Part shown: positions 24,841 through 33,387 of the stretch, one piece after another
How positions within the stretch are numbered: the first letter of the stretch is position 1
Layout: every line of letters begins with the position of its first letter
Assembly: GCA_029553475.1 (NCBI GenBank)
Contig: JAKPKV010000028.1
Span: 1-64,000, forward strand
Source: Armatimonadota bacterium
GTDB taxonomy: Bacteria > Armatimonadota > Hebobacteria > CAIYQO01
Reading direction: 5' to 3'
Length of the DNA: 64,000 bases
Notes under the pieces: model-generated
The model's database searches: none
What the model was told of the DNA's origin: nothing
The model's input: the letters and a program-made list of their open reading frames with translations, nothing else
Made by a program: the position numbers and the translations under genes

Positions 24841-26946
24841 ATGCCAATTCGCGATCTCGTCAACCGCATAGTGCAGGGTATCGCCGGCGCGTCGGATTTA
24901 CAGGCGCCGCTGCTGTTCGTCATCGTGCTGGCGATGCTCATTCTCCCGATGCCGAGCTGGCTGCTGGACTTCTGTCTCGTCATCAACATCGCGCTGACGT
25001 TCTTGGTGCTGCTGCGCACGGCGAGCGTCGCGCACCCGCTGGAGTTCTCCGTCTTCCCCTCGGTCCTGCTGGTCACCACGCTGCTGCGGCTGGCGATGAA
25101 CATCTCCGCCACGCGTTTGATTCTGGGGTCCGGCGACGAATTCGGCGCGGGACAGATCATCCACGCCTTCGGGACGTTCGTCATCGGCCAGAACGTGGTG
25201 GTCGGGGTGGTGATCTTCGTGATCCTGGTCATCATCCAGTTCGTCGTCATCACCGCCGGCGCCGGGCGCGTGGCGGAGGTGGCGGCGCGCTTCACGCTGG
25301 ACGCCATGCCGGGCAAGCAAATGGCCATTGACGCCGACCTGAACGCGGGGATGATTGACGAGCGGGAAGCCCGCCGCCGTCGTGAGGAGGTGGGCAAGGA
25401 GGCGGACTTCTACGGCGCGATGGACGGCGCGAGCAAATTCGTGCGCGGCGACGCCATCGCCGCCGTGGTGATGATCATCATCAATGTCCTCGGCGGATTC
25501 GCGGTGGGCATGTTGATTCACAAGCTGCCGCTGCAAGAGGCGGTGCTGCAGTATACCGTGAAGACCGTCGGCGAAGGCATCGTCACGCAGATTCCCGCGC
25601 TCATCATGTCCATCGCCACCGGCCTCATCGTCACCCGCGCCACCTCGGAATCGAATCTGGGGGAGGATTTGAACCTGCAGATCCTCGGGCAATACCGCAC
25701 GGTGGGCATCGCGGCGGTCATCATGGCCAGCTTCATGCTGGTCCCGCAACTGCCAAAACTGCCGTTCATGCTCGGCGCCGGGGCGCTGGGCTACCTGGCC
25801 TACCGGCAGTGGAAGCGCGCGAAGGACGCGCCGCCGGCCGCGACGGACGACGAGGCCGCGGCGGGCGCGCCGGCGCCGGCCGCGGCGGACGATATGCTGT
25901 CGCTGCTCTCGCTTGATCCCATCGAAGTGGAGATCGGGTACGGCCTCATCCACCTGGCGGACCCGGCCCAGGGCGGCGACCTGCTGGAGCGCATCACCAC
26001 GCTGCGCAAGCAGATCGCCATGGAGCTGGGCTTCGTGGTGCCGCCGGTGCGCGTGCGCGACAACATTCAATTGAAGAACAACGGCTACAGCATCAAGCTG
26101 TGGGACATCGAGGTGGCCCAGGGGGAGATCGTGCCGCGCTTCCTGCTGGCGATGAATCCCGCCGATCCCGACACCGTCTTTCCCGGGGCCATTCCCACCC
26201 GCGAGCCGGCGTTCGGCCTGCCGGCGCAGTGGATACAGGAAGCGCAGAAGATGCAGGCGGAAGTCGCCGGCTTCACGGTGGTGGATCCGACGACCGTGCT
26301 GGTGACGCACTTGAGCGAAGTGATTCGCGGCCACGCGCACGAGGTGCTCGCGCGGCAGGACGTACAGGGACTGCTGGACAAGGTCCGCGCGGCGGCGCCG
26401 GCGCTGGTAGACGATCTGGTGCCCAAAGTCATCAGCCTGGCGGAGGTCCACCGCGTCCTGCAGAACCTGCTGCGCGAGCGCATCTCCATTCGCGACATGA
26501 ACCGCATCCTCTCCACGCTGGGCGACTACGCGCCCAGCGTGCGCGAGGTGGATCAGCTCACCGAGCACGTGCGACAGGCGCTGGCGCGGGTGATCAGCAG
26601 CCAGTATCGGGGCGCGGACGGGCCGATTGACGTCATCACCCTCCATCCCGACGTGGAAGACCTGCTGCTGAACAACCTGCGGCCGACGCAATACGGCCTG
26701 CAGATCGTGCTCGATCCCGCGTCGGCGCAGGCGCTGCTGCTGAATTTGAAGGCGCAGGTTGAGCGGATGGTCGGGCTCGGCTATCAGCCGGTGCTGCTCT
26801 GCTCGACGCAGCTGCGCCTGTACCTGCGCCGTTTCGTCGAACGCTTTATGCCCGGCATCACGGTGCTGTCCCATGCCGAGGTCGCGCCGGGCGTGCAGGC
26901 GCAATCCCGCGGTGAAGTTACCCTCGCCGCGCCCATTCTCGTATAA
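24841..26946 (+). CDS. flhA: Flagellar export protein FlhA
   Basis: A 701-residue protein, full length for FlhA. Residues about 18-325 hold eight membrane helices with the conserved cytoplasmic loop (RFTLDAMPGKQMAIDADLNA, then GKEADFYGAMDGASKFVRGD). An Ala-rich linker (about 335-355) leads to the C-terminal domain that docks chaperone-substrate complexes. The end (AEVAPGVQAQSRGEVTL) is close to the family's usual end. It begins three bases after the flhB stop. Confidence 0.95.
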   Translation: MPIRDLVNRIVQGIAGASDLQAPLLFVIVLAMLILPMPSWLLDFCLVINIALTFLVLLRTASVAHPLEFSVFPSVLLVTTLLRLAMNISATRLILGSGDEFGAGQIIHAFGTFVIGQNVVVGVVIFVILVIIQFVVITAGAGRVAEVAARFTLDAMPGKQMAIDADLNAGMIDEREARRRREEVGKEADFYGAMDGASKFVRGDAIAAVVMIIINVLGGFAVGMLIHKLPLQEAVLQYTVKTVGEGIVTQIPALIMSIATGLIVTRATSESNLGEDLNLQILGQYRTVGIAAVIMASFMLVPQLPKLPFMLGAGALGYLAYRQWKRAKDAPPAATDDEAAAGAPAPAAADDMLSLLSLDPIEVEIGYGLIHLADPAQGGDLLERITTLRKQIAMELGFVVPPVRVRDNIQLKNNGYSIKLWDIEVAQGEIVPRFLLAMNPADPDTVFPGAIPTREPAFGLPAQWIQEAQKMQAEVAGFTVVDPTTVLVTHLSEVIRGHAHEVLARQDVQGLLDKVRAAAPALVDDLVPKVISLAEVHRVLQNLLRERISIRDMNRILSTLGDYAPSVREVDQLTEHVRQALARVISSQYRGADGPIDVITLHPDVEDLLLNNLRPTQYGLQIVLDPASAQALLLNLKAQVERMVGLGYQPVLLCSTQLRLYLRRFVERFMPGITVLSHAEVAPGVQAQSRGEVTLAAPILV

Positions 26947-26975
26947 TACACGTATTGGTCTGACAAGGAACGACT

Positions 26976-27968
26976 ATGGCACTACGCAAATTTACCGCCG
27001 CGACCGTGGAAGAGGCTTTCGCGCAGATCGAGCGCGAGCTAGGCGGGGAGGCCATCATCCTCGACACGCGGACATCGCTGATCGAACGCGCGCCCGGGGC
27101 GGCGCCGGCCGAACAGGTCGAAGTCTGGGTACAGGAGCCGGACGCGCCGCCGGCGCCGTCCGCGGATGCGCCCGCGGCATCGCCGGACGCCGCGGCGCCC
27201 GACGCCCTGGCTGACGACCTGTCCCGCCTGCGCGCGCGGGTGCAGGCCGTCCACGCGCAGCTCGACACGCTGGCGCAGCGGCTGGATTGGCTGGGCGCCG
27301 CCGGCAGCGCCCTGCCCGGGGAGTTCGCGCTGTCCGTCGCGGAGGGACTGGCGCGCAATCTGCCGTTTTCGAGCGCCCTGCCGGACGCGCCGGCGCGCGT
27401 GGCGCTCATCGGCCCGTCCGGCGTGGGCAAGACGACGTGCCTCGCGCGGCTGGCGTATCATGCCCGGCGCGACGGTCACGCGGTCGGCGTCATCTCCGCG
27501 GACACCATCCGCCTCGGGGCGCGGGAGCAAATCACCACGCTCTGCGAGCATGGGGATTTCCCGTTAGCCTTCGTGTATCATCCCGCGGACGTTGGCGACG
27601 CGCTGCGGCGCGTGGAGGGATGCGCGCTGGTGCTGCTCGACACGCCGGGGATCAACCCGCGCCAGCCCGAGGACGGCGCCTGGCTGGCGGAGCTGCTGGC
27701 GGCATTTGATCCGGCACAGGTGCACCTGGTGCAGCCGGGCAGCGTCTCCGGCGCGGCGCTGCGCGACACGCTGCAGGCTTACGCGCGCTTCACGCCGGAT
27801 CACCTGCTCATCACCAAGATGGACGAAGCGGCGTACCTGGTGGACCTGCTGCCGGTCATCGCGCAGAGCGGGCTGGCGCTCAGCTTTTTCGGGATGAGCG
27901 CGTCGGTCACCGAGACGCCGTTGCCGGCCACGGCCGCGCGGCTGGCGCAGGCGCTGCGGCTGGCGTAA
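26976..27968 (+). CDS. flhF: SRP-type GTPase FlhF
   Basis: A 330-residue protein with the FlhF start (RKFTAATVEEAFAQIERELG, then AIILDTRT), a Pro/Ala-rich linker and the NG GTPase domain: GPSGVGKTT at 146-154, ISADTIRLGAREQ and LLDTPGINPR. The G4 motif TKMDE is present. FlhF sets where and how many flagella form. Usually flhG follows; here a 68-residue membrane protein does. Confidence 0.9.
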   Translation: MALRKFTAATVEEAFAQIERELGGEAIILDTRTSLIERAPGAAPAEQVEVWVQEPDAPPAPSADAPAASPDAAAPDALADDLSRLRARVQAVHAQLDTLAQRLDWLGAAGSALPGEFALSVAEGLARNLPFSSALPDAPARVALIGPSGVGKTTCLARLAYHARRDGHAVGVISADTIRLGAREQITTLCEHGDFPLAFVYHPADVGDALRRVEGCALVLLDTPGINPRQPEDGAWLAELLAAFDPAQVHLVQPGSVSGAALRDTLQAYARFTPDHLLITKMDEAAYLVDLLPVIAQSGLALSFFGMSASVTETPLPATAARLAQALRLA

Positions 27969-27989
27969 CGTCAGCACACGGAGGCGCGG

Positions 27990-28196
27990 ATGCTGTTGAA
28001 ACAGATCATCATGCAAATCGGGTTACTGGCCGCGGCGCTGACGTGCGGCCTGCTCCTCTGGCGCCTGCTGTCGCACGGCGGGACGGACATCCTGGACGCC
28101 GCGCTGCGCGCGGTGGTGGCCGGGCTGGCGGTGGTCATTCTGACCCTGATCCTCTGCGGGATCATGGACAAGCTCGGCGGCACGACCGGAGAGTAA
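27990..28196 (+). CDS. 68-residue membrane protein in the flhG position
   Basis: A small protein with two hydrophobic segments (IIMQIGLLAAALTCGLLLW and AVVAGLAVVILTLILCGIMD). GGAGG lies close before the ATG. It sits between flhF and fliA, where flhG (MinD-type ATPase) is normal in the Bacillus-type order. No family was recognised and it is not a piece of FlhG. Confidence 0.65.
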   Translation: MLLKQIIMQIGLLAAALTCGLLLWRLLSHGGTDILDAALRAVVAGLAVVILTLILCGIMDKLGGTTGE

Positions 28197-28255
28197 TTTT
28201 TGCGACGGTCATACGGAAATCGTGCCGCATGTGGAAGGAGTATGAGGAAGACTTC

Positions 28256-29014
28256 ATGATGGTAGAACTCTGGACAGCTTATCGCGAAGCCCCCAGCGAT
28301 GCGCTGCGCCGCCAGTTAATCGAGCAATACGCTCCCCTGGCGCGCTACGTCGTGGATCGCCTCAACCTGCAACCGTCCGGCGGACTCTGCTACGATGACC
28401 TGATCAGCCAGGCGATCGTCGGGTTGATCGAGGCGATTGATCGCTATGATCCTTCGCGCGGGGTGAAATTCAACACCTACGCCTACTATCGTATTCGCGG
28501 CGCGGTCATGGACATGTTACGCGAACTGGACTGGGTGCCCCGCTCCCTGCGCGCCAAGAGCGCCGATATCATCAACACCATCGCGCGCCTGGAGGGCGAG
28601 CTGGGACGCGCGCCGAGCGACGCGGAGATCGCGGCGGCGATGGGGTTGACGATGGCCGCCTTCGACGAGCTGGCGCAGGAAGTCGGCGGGCAGACCATCG
28701 TCTCGCTCGACGAAACCGTCGAGCAGTTCGGTGGCGACGCCGGCATGGCCATCGGCGAGTTGATTCCCGACCAGCAGACGACGTCGCCGGAGGAGCACAC
28801 CACGCATGAAGACCTGCGCCGGGCGCTGGCTGAGGCCATCGAGCAACTGCCGGAGAACGAGCGACTGGTCATCTCACTTTATTACCATGACGGGTTGACG
28901 CTGAAGGAAATCGGCAAGGTGCTCGGGGTGACCGAGTCGCGCGTGTGCCAGCTGCACGCGAAGGCCATCCTGCGGCTGCGCGCCATGATGCAGACCGCGT
29001 ATCCGGATTTCTGA
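28256..29014 (+). CDS. fliA: Flagellar sigma factor FliA (sigma-28)
   Basis: A 252-residue sigma factor of the FliA/SigD group. It starts with ELWTAYREAPSDALRRQLIE, has the region 2 core (RYDPSRGVKFNTYAYYRIRG and then LRELDWVPRSLR), region 3 (LGRAPSDAEIAAAMGL) and the region 4 helix-turn-helix (LTLKEIGKVLGVTESRVCQL). The ATG at 28256 is chosen because GAGGAAG lies five bases upstream; an ATG at 28229 is also in frame. It should read the two sigma-28 promoters found before fliC and flgM, and FlgM (encoded here too) should hold it inactive. Confidence 0.92.
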   Translation: MMVELWTAYREAPSDALRRQLIEQYAPLARYVVDRLNLQPSGGLCYDDLISQAIVGLIEAIDRYDPSRGVKFNTYAYYRIRGAVMDMLRELDWVPRSLRAKSADIINTIARLEGELGRAPSDAEIAAAMGLTMAAFDELAQEVGGQTIVSLDETVEQFGGDAGMAIGELIPDQQTTSPEEHTTHEDLRRALAEAIEQLPENERLVISLYYHDGLTLKEIGKVLGVTESRVCQLHAKAILRLRAMMQTAYPDF

Positions 29015-29025
29015 CCCCGCCGATG

Positions 29026-29392
29026 AGAAATTGTCCGAGCAGTCTCGGCGTGGGACTGCTGAGGGGATGCCGGCCTGGATCAAGGCGGACGGCCGAGGCG
29101 CTATCGGGAGAGTGTCGCGGGTCGTTCACGCTGTACCGTGCTCTGTAGTCCGCGCCCTCCGCGGCGCGTGTGACCAAAATGCGGTACCGTGTCCGACAAC
29201 ACCGGCATCGGGCACGATGTAGAAATACGTCACCAAGCGCCGCGGAGGGCGCGGACTACCGGTGGCGTGTTTGAAGGCACACGGTACAGTGTGACGGCCC
29301 GCTACAGGAGAGGGATAGGGTGAGGACGGCCAACGCCAAGCCAGGCCGGAAGCCACCAGCAGGCGCGCACCGAGACTGCTCGGACAATTTCT
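29026..29392. repeat. 367-bp element with perfect 23-bp terminal inverted repeats
   Basis: The left end (29026-29048, starting AGAAATTGTCCGAGCAG) is the exact reverse complement of the right end (29370-29392). Further in, the arms stay loosely complementary (GCCGGCCTGGATCAAGG against the right-hand CCAAGCCAGGCCGG). Its centre is copy 2 of the 115-bp palindrome. No open frame in it looks like a transposase, so it would have to be moved by enzymes from elsewhere if it is mobile. Confidence 0.8.
29145..29259. repeat. 115-bp palindromic repeat, copy 2 of 3
   Basis: The arms GTAGTCCGCGCCCTCCGCGG and CCGCGGAGGGCGCGGACTAC are perfect complements. An outer pair, CTGTACCGTG (29131-29140) and CACGGTACAG (29279-29288), extends the stem. 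The conserved centre TGTCCGACAACACCGGCATC is shared with copy 1. Confidence 0.85.
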
Positions 29393-29401
29393 GAGGCTGC
29401 G

Positions 29402-29659
29402 ATGATCGAGATCCGCAAGGTGGAGCAGGAGCGTATTCCCCCGGCGCCCGCCGGCGATCATGCCGCGCGGGTCGAGGTGGAACGTCATCCGGCCGACCGG
29501 CGAGACGATGAGCCGGCGCACCGTCATCCACGCGACGATACCGACGACGCCGACGGCAGCCACGGCGCCCCGCATATCCAGATGTACGATCCGGAGGGGC
29601 ACGTGGAAGAACACGACTTACCGGGAACGGAAACGCGCCGGATAGATTTCACCGCCTGA
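29402..29659 (+). CDS. Small acidic, His-rich protein, unknown
   Basis: An 85-residue hydrophilic protein with many Asp, Glu, His and Arg. Its last third (HIQMYDPEGHVEEHDLPGTE) looks more ordered. It starts just after the 367-bp element, whose edge (CTGAGG) supplies the ribosome-binding site. It is 13 bases before the next gene in the flagellar operon, which supports it weakly. No family was recognised. Confidence 0.5.
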   Translation: MIEIRKVEQERIPPAPAGDHAARVEVERHPADRRDDEPAHRHPRDDTDDADGSHGAPHIQMYDPEGHVEEHDLPGTETRRIDFTA

Positions 29660-29672
29660 GAGGGGAGCCATT

Positions 29673-30065
29673 ATGCTGGAACTGAGCCCGACATCCTATC
29701 TCGCGCTGTGCGTCCTCGCCGCCGCCGGCATCTGGTGGTGGCGACGCCAATCCCTGCCGCCCGCCGCGGCGGCTGACGCGTGCCCTGCCGCGCCGGCGTC
29801 CTCCCCCGCGCCACCGCCGCCCGCGGGCGACGCGCGCCTGGCGGAGCTGGCACGGCGCGTGATGCGCGTCGAAGCCGCGCTCGAGACGCTGCTGACCCGC
29901 GATACGCCGCTCCCGCCGGCGCGCCCGGATCAGCCCCCCGTGCGCGAGACGGTCTACCGCCTGCATGATCACGGCCTTGACCCGCGGCGGATCGCCGAGC
30001 AGGCGCAGATTTCCCGCGGCGAGGTGGAGCTGCTGCTCGCGCTCCGCGTCACTCCACCTGCCTGA
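29673..30065 (+). CDS. SwrB-like membrane protein with DUF6115-type helix-turn-helix end
   Basis: A 130-residue protein with one N-terminal membrane helix (YLALCVLAAAGIWWWRRQ), a Pro/Ala linker, a short helix and a C-terminal motif VYRLHDHGLDPRRIAEQAQI ending in SRGEVELLLAL, as in DUF6115 proteins. In Bacillus subtilis the gene after sigD encodes SwrB, a single-pass protein that helps assemble flagellar basal bodies. The same place and architecture here suggest the same role. The identification is by position and pattern. Confidence 0.65.
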   Translation: MLELSPTSYLALCVLAAAGIWWWRRQSLPPAAAADACPAAPASSPAPPPPAGDARLAELARRVMRVEAALETLLTRDTPLPPARPDQPPVRETVYRLHDHGLDPRRIAEQAQISRGEVELLLALRVTPPA

Positions 30066-30527
30066 TCAGCGCACGCCGTCCAGAAAACGCGGCGCCGTCC
30101 ACCGTGCGGCGCCGTAGTGCCGCGCAGAGTGCCGCCGGCTGTGCGCGCTGACCTGCTCCAGCAGCGCATCGCGCACCGCAATCAAGGCATCGCGGGTCTG
30201 CGTTTCACTCTCCATCATCTTCGCCACATGCGCCCGCGCGGTCTCCCAGGCCGCACGCAGCTCCTCGGCTTCGGTTCGCCCCGCACTGGCGTACCGGCGA
30301 TAACAGGCCTCGGTCGCGGAGAACAGCGCGGTCAGATCATGCCGAGCGAGTTCATCCAGCAACTGCTGGCGCGCGGTCAGCACGCGCTCGTGATCCAGAT
30401 CTACCCCGGACACGAGGACCAGATTCAGCCGGATCAACGCATCAAGGATACGCAACAGGGCCGTATGCGCGGCAAGCAGGCGCACGAAATCGTCCGTACC
30501 ATACGACGAAGCATTCGCGTCGGGCAT
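30066..30527 (-). CDS. FliT-like flagellar chaperone candidate
   Basis: A 153-residue all-helical, hydrophilic protein directly after fliS. In the Bacillus-type order hag-flaG-fliD-fliS, this place is that of fliT, the chaperone for the cap protein FliD. The sequence itself (AETA-type helices, EELRAAWETARAHVAKMMES) shows no firm motif, so the name rests on position and size. It converges with the SwrB-like gene with no space between. Confidence 0.5.
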   Translation of the reverse strand: MPDANASSYGTDDFVRLLAAHTALLRILDALIRLNLVLVSGVDLDHERVLTARQQLLDELARHDLTALFSATEACYRRYASAGRTEAEELRAAWETARAHVAKMMESETQTRDALIAVRDALLEQVSAHSRRHSARHYGAARWTAPRFLDGVR

Positions 30528-30531
30528 GTCG

Positions 30532-30918
30532 TCAGCCCTCCATCACGCGGAGCTGTCGCTCGGCTTCCGCCCAGGTCTCGCGCAGGTCGCCGATCATGGC
30601 GCTCACTTCATCGAGCATGGCGATATTATCCTCGACGTTCGCCTGCACCAGGCGCTGATACATATAGGTATAGAGTTGTTCCAGGTTCTGCGCCAACTCG
30701 GGGAAGGCGTCGGGGTTCAGCGCGCACAGCAGCTCGACGAGCAGATCCTGCGCTTTCTGCAGATGCGCGTTCTGCGCCTCATGGCGCCGCTCCAGCATGG
30801 CCGCGCGTCCTTCCTGCAGAAAGCGGGCAATGCCATCGTAGGCCAGCAGCAGCAACTGCCCCCGGCTGATGGTGGAGACTTGATTCGCACGATACGCGTT
30901 GACACTGGCGACTGGCAT
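30532..30918 (-). CDS. fliS: Flagellin chaperone FliS
   Basis: A 128-residue helical protein with the FliS features: an N-terminal NAYRANQV, QLLLLAYDGIARFLQEGRAA, HLQKAQDLLVELLCALNP and LYTYMYQRLVQANVEDN. FliS binds the C-terminal part of flagellin in the cytoplasm and delivers it to FlhA. The gene is downstream of fliD in the filament operon. Confidence 0.92.
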   Translation of the reverse strand: MPVASVNAYRANQVSTISRGQLLLLAYDGIARFLQEGRAAMLERRHEAQNAHLQKAQDLLVELLCALNPDAFPELAQNLEQLYTYMYQRLVQANVEDNIAMLDEVSAMIGDLRETWAEAERQLRVMEG

Positions 30919-30960
30919 GATTCTCCTTCTTTCCGTATGCGCGCCTGGCCGTCTGCGCGG

Positions 30961-32892
30961 CTAGAGCGTGAACGTCGGCAGTCCGGCGATGAGATTCGAT
31001 AACTGCGCACTCTGGTTCTGATAGGTGCTCAGCGCCGACTCCATGGCATTGAACTGCGCGCGCAGGCGGGCAATTTCCCGGGTGACGGAGGCTTCCTCAC
31101 GCGCGAGCGTAGCATCGAGCGAGCGGATGTTGGCATCGAGCGTGGTCTGTACGTTACTGATGGTGCCATCGCCGGCGCGGGTCACGTACTCCAGCAGGCT
31201 GTCAATGACGCCCCCCACCCCGCGGGTGAAGGTGACCGCGCCGAAATCGCCGGGGGCGGCGGCATTGACCTGGAGCATCAAGCCTGTGACGGCGCCGTCG
31301 CTGCCGGTGAGCACCTGGCCGGCGCCGGTCGCCGCCTGCCCGTTGATGATGCCGGCCACGTCTTTGCCCGCGCGGCCGACATTGCCGGCGCCCGGATTAC
31401 CGGCCGTGATGAGCGTACTGCCGATCCCCGTGCCGCCCGCCGCCAGCGTGGAGATGGCTCGCACATATTCCGTGGCGCCGTACTCCGCCTGGGTGAGCGT
31501 CAGGTAGTTGCCCGTTCCCGTGCCGTCCGCGCCGGTGAGCGTCGCGGTGACGCGGCTGCCCGCGGTCTTCGCGTTGATGGCGGCGATCACCTGGCCGCGC
31601 GTCATGCCGGCCGTCAGGGTGATCGTCTCACCATTGAGGGTGAGCGTCTCATCATCGGTCAGGGTCGCCGGCAGCTCACCGCCGGCGATGGTCAGGCGCG
31701 CGCGTTCGGCCGCTTGCGTGATCTGCACTGCGTAGCCGGCGGCATCGCTGGCCCGGGTTTCGCCAGTGGCGCTCAAATACGCGACGTAGGGACTGCTGGC
31801 GACCCCCATGGTGCTGAAGAGTCGCACCACGCTTTGGCGGTCCGTATTCACCGCGGCTTCCAGGATGGCGTTATCGTAGGCGAGCTTGCCGTCCGTGCCC
31901 AGCCGGATGCCAACCTGCACGGCGGAATTCATGCCGGTCGTCAGCCCGCCGATCTGTGCGGTGATGGCGGTGAGGAGCTCGCCTTTGATCTGCTGCAGGC
32001 GCGCATTGCCGAAGAGCACTCCCGTCTCTCCGGTATCCGCATCATACGAGGAGAGCTGCGTGACGGCATCGAGAAAGGCATTCACCTGGGTGACGAAGGC
32101 GCTCACGCCGGTCCGCACGTCCGCGTTGTTGCCGCTGACGGTGATGGTCGCCGTCTTGCCCACGGACGCCGACGCCAGGGTGAGGGTGACGCCGGGGATG
32201 ACGTCCGTCAGCGTGGTGCCGTCGCGCGTCAGGGTGATGGCGTTAGCGCCGCTGCCCAGCGTGACCCGGGTATCCGCCGCCGCCTGCAGCTCCACCATCG
32301 CCGGCGCCGTCCCGTCCGCAAGCGCCGGCGTCACGGTGATGGCGCCCTCCGTCCCGGCGGTTTTCGCGGAGAGGACGAGATGGTAGGCCCCGTCATTTTC
32401 CACGATGAAGGCGGAGACGTCGGCGCCGCTGCCGTTGATGGCGTCGCGCAAGCCGGTGAGCGTCAGCTCGTTGACCGCGATCTCCGTCGTCGTGCCCTGC
32501 GCGTGGATGGTATACGTGCCTGAGCCGAGGCTCGTGGTATCCCGATCGGTGTACGCCTGGCTGATGAGCTGATGGTTCGTCGCGAGAGCTTCCACCGTGA
32601 CGGTATAGTGCCCAGCCACCGCGCCGGCGCCGGCGCTGGCGGTGATGGTAGATTCCGTAGAGGCGGCGGCCATGGCGCCACTGGCGCCCAGGCGCGAGAG
32701 GGCGGCGGCTTTTTCCTTGATGGCGAGTAAGCGCGTGGAGACCGCCTGCCAGGCCGACTGCTGGGCCTGCAGGGCGCTGCGCCGCTGCTGCAGCCGCGCC
32801 ATCGGCTGCCGGGAGACCGCTTCCAGCTTCCCGAGAATCTCATCCACGTCGAGTCCCGATACCAGGCCGCCGATTGACATCACACCGGACAT
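30961..32892 (-). CDS. fliD: Flagellar filament cap protein FliD
   Basis: A 643-residue protein, on the long side for FliD. The N-terminal D0/D1 domain (GLVSGLDVDEILGKLEAVSR) and the C-terminal coiled part (LDATLAREEASVTREIARLR, then YQNQSAQLSNLIAGL) are characteristic. The centre is made of Thr/Ala-rich beta domains. It caps the growing filament and folds flagellin subunits. It is followed by fliS and the FliT-like gene. Confidence 0.92.
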   Translation of the reverse strand: MSGVMSIGGLVSGLDVDEILGKLEAVSRQPMARLQQRRSALQAQQSAWQAVSTRLLAIKEKAAALSRLGASGAMAAASTESTITASAGAGAVAGHYTVTVEALATNHQLISQAYTDRDTTSLGSGTYTIHAQGTTTEIAVNELTLTGLRDAINGSGADVSAFIVENDGAYHLVLSAKTAGTEGAITVTPALADGTAPAMVELQAAADTRVTLGSGANAITLTRDGTTLTDVIPGVTLTLASASVGKTATITVSGNNADVRTGVSAFVTQVNAFLDAVTQLSSYDADTGETGVLFGNARLQQIKGELLTAITAQIGGLTTGMNSAVQVGIRLGTDGKLAYDNAILEAAVNTDRQSVVRLFSTMGVASSPYVAYLSATGETRASDAAGYAVQITQAAERARLTIAGGELPATLTDDETLTLNGETITLTAGMTRGQVIAAINAKTAGSRVTATLTGADGTGTGNYLTLTQAEYGATEYVRAISTLAAGGTGIGSTLITAGNPGAGNVGRAGKDVAGIINGQAATGAGQVLTGSDGAVTGLMLQVNAAAPGDFGAVTFTRGVGGVIDSLLEYVTRAGDGTISNVQTTLDANIRSLDATLAREEASVTREIARLRAQFNAMESALSTYQNQSAQLSNLIAGLPTFTL

Positions 32893-32910
32893 GCGTCACC
32901 TCCCCCTGGG

Positions 32911-33240
32911 CTACCCGCGCTGATCCACCACCGCCCCCAGCCGCTCCATCACGCCTTGCAACAAATGCAGGATCTGTTCCGGGGGGAGCTGCTGGATGAC
33001 TTCACCGGTATCCTGGCTGCGCAGGGTGATGATGACCATGTGCAGGTCTTCGCGGTAGTCATAGCTGGCGACCAGGTGATCCTGCTCAAGCGTGACGGGC
33101 TGCGACGCGTGCGGAGCGCCAGCAGCCTCCTCCCATCGCCCAGCGGGCGTGCCGGTCGTCGCGGGTGCGGTGCTGGGCGCGTGCGTCACCCGGCGCATGG
33201 GGGGAACACCGGCAATATCGAACTGCATGCTGCCTGCCAT
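32911..33240 (-). CDS. flaG: FlaG family protein
   Basis: A 109-residue protein. The C-terminal half is a FlaG domain (VASYDYREDLHMVIITLRSQ, GEVIQQLPPEQILHLLQGVM); the first half is a disordered Pro/Ala stretch. FlaG influences filament length. The ATG at 33240 is set by GGAGG seven bases upstream. It lies between flagellin and fliD, as yvyC does in Bacillus subtilis. Confidence 0.85.
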   Translation of the reverse strand: MAGSMQFDIAGVPPMRRVTHAPSTAPATTGTPAGRWEEAAGAPHASQPVTLEQDHLVASYDYREDLHMVIITLRSQDTGEVIQQLPPEQILHLLQGVMERLGAVVDQRG

Positions 33241-33334
33241 GGTTTGTCCTCCCTGTGGATCAGCGGAACGACCTGTCCGGGCCTGGCGCGGGAGCCTGCC
33301 GCTCCCGGCGCTCCGCGGTGATCTCCGGAGACGG

Positions 33335-33371
33335 GACATCCCCGGCTCGGTGCCGGCGAGCCGGGGATGTC
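33335..33371 (-). terminator. Strong hairpin after flagellin
   Basis: A perfect 15-bp stem (33335-33349 with 33357-33371) and a 7-base loop lie 17 bases past the flagellin stop. There is no T tract, so it may be an attenuator or an mRNA-stabilising end that lowers read-through into flaG and fliD. Confidence 0.6.
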
Positions 33372-33387
33372 TGGTGCGACGACGCGA

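Larger units (their letters stand above)
29015..29401. other. Intergenic spacer filled by a nested palindromic element
   Basis: No gene was found in these 387 bases. Almost all of it is the 367-bp element described separately. Confidence 0.75.

Noticed and set aside
24898-26904. A 668-codon open frame opposite flhA
   Set aside because: flhA is certain and full length; the opposite frame is rich in His, Arg and Gln with no family match.
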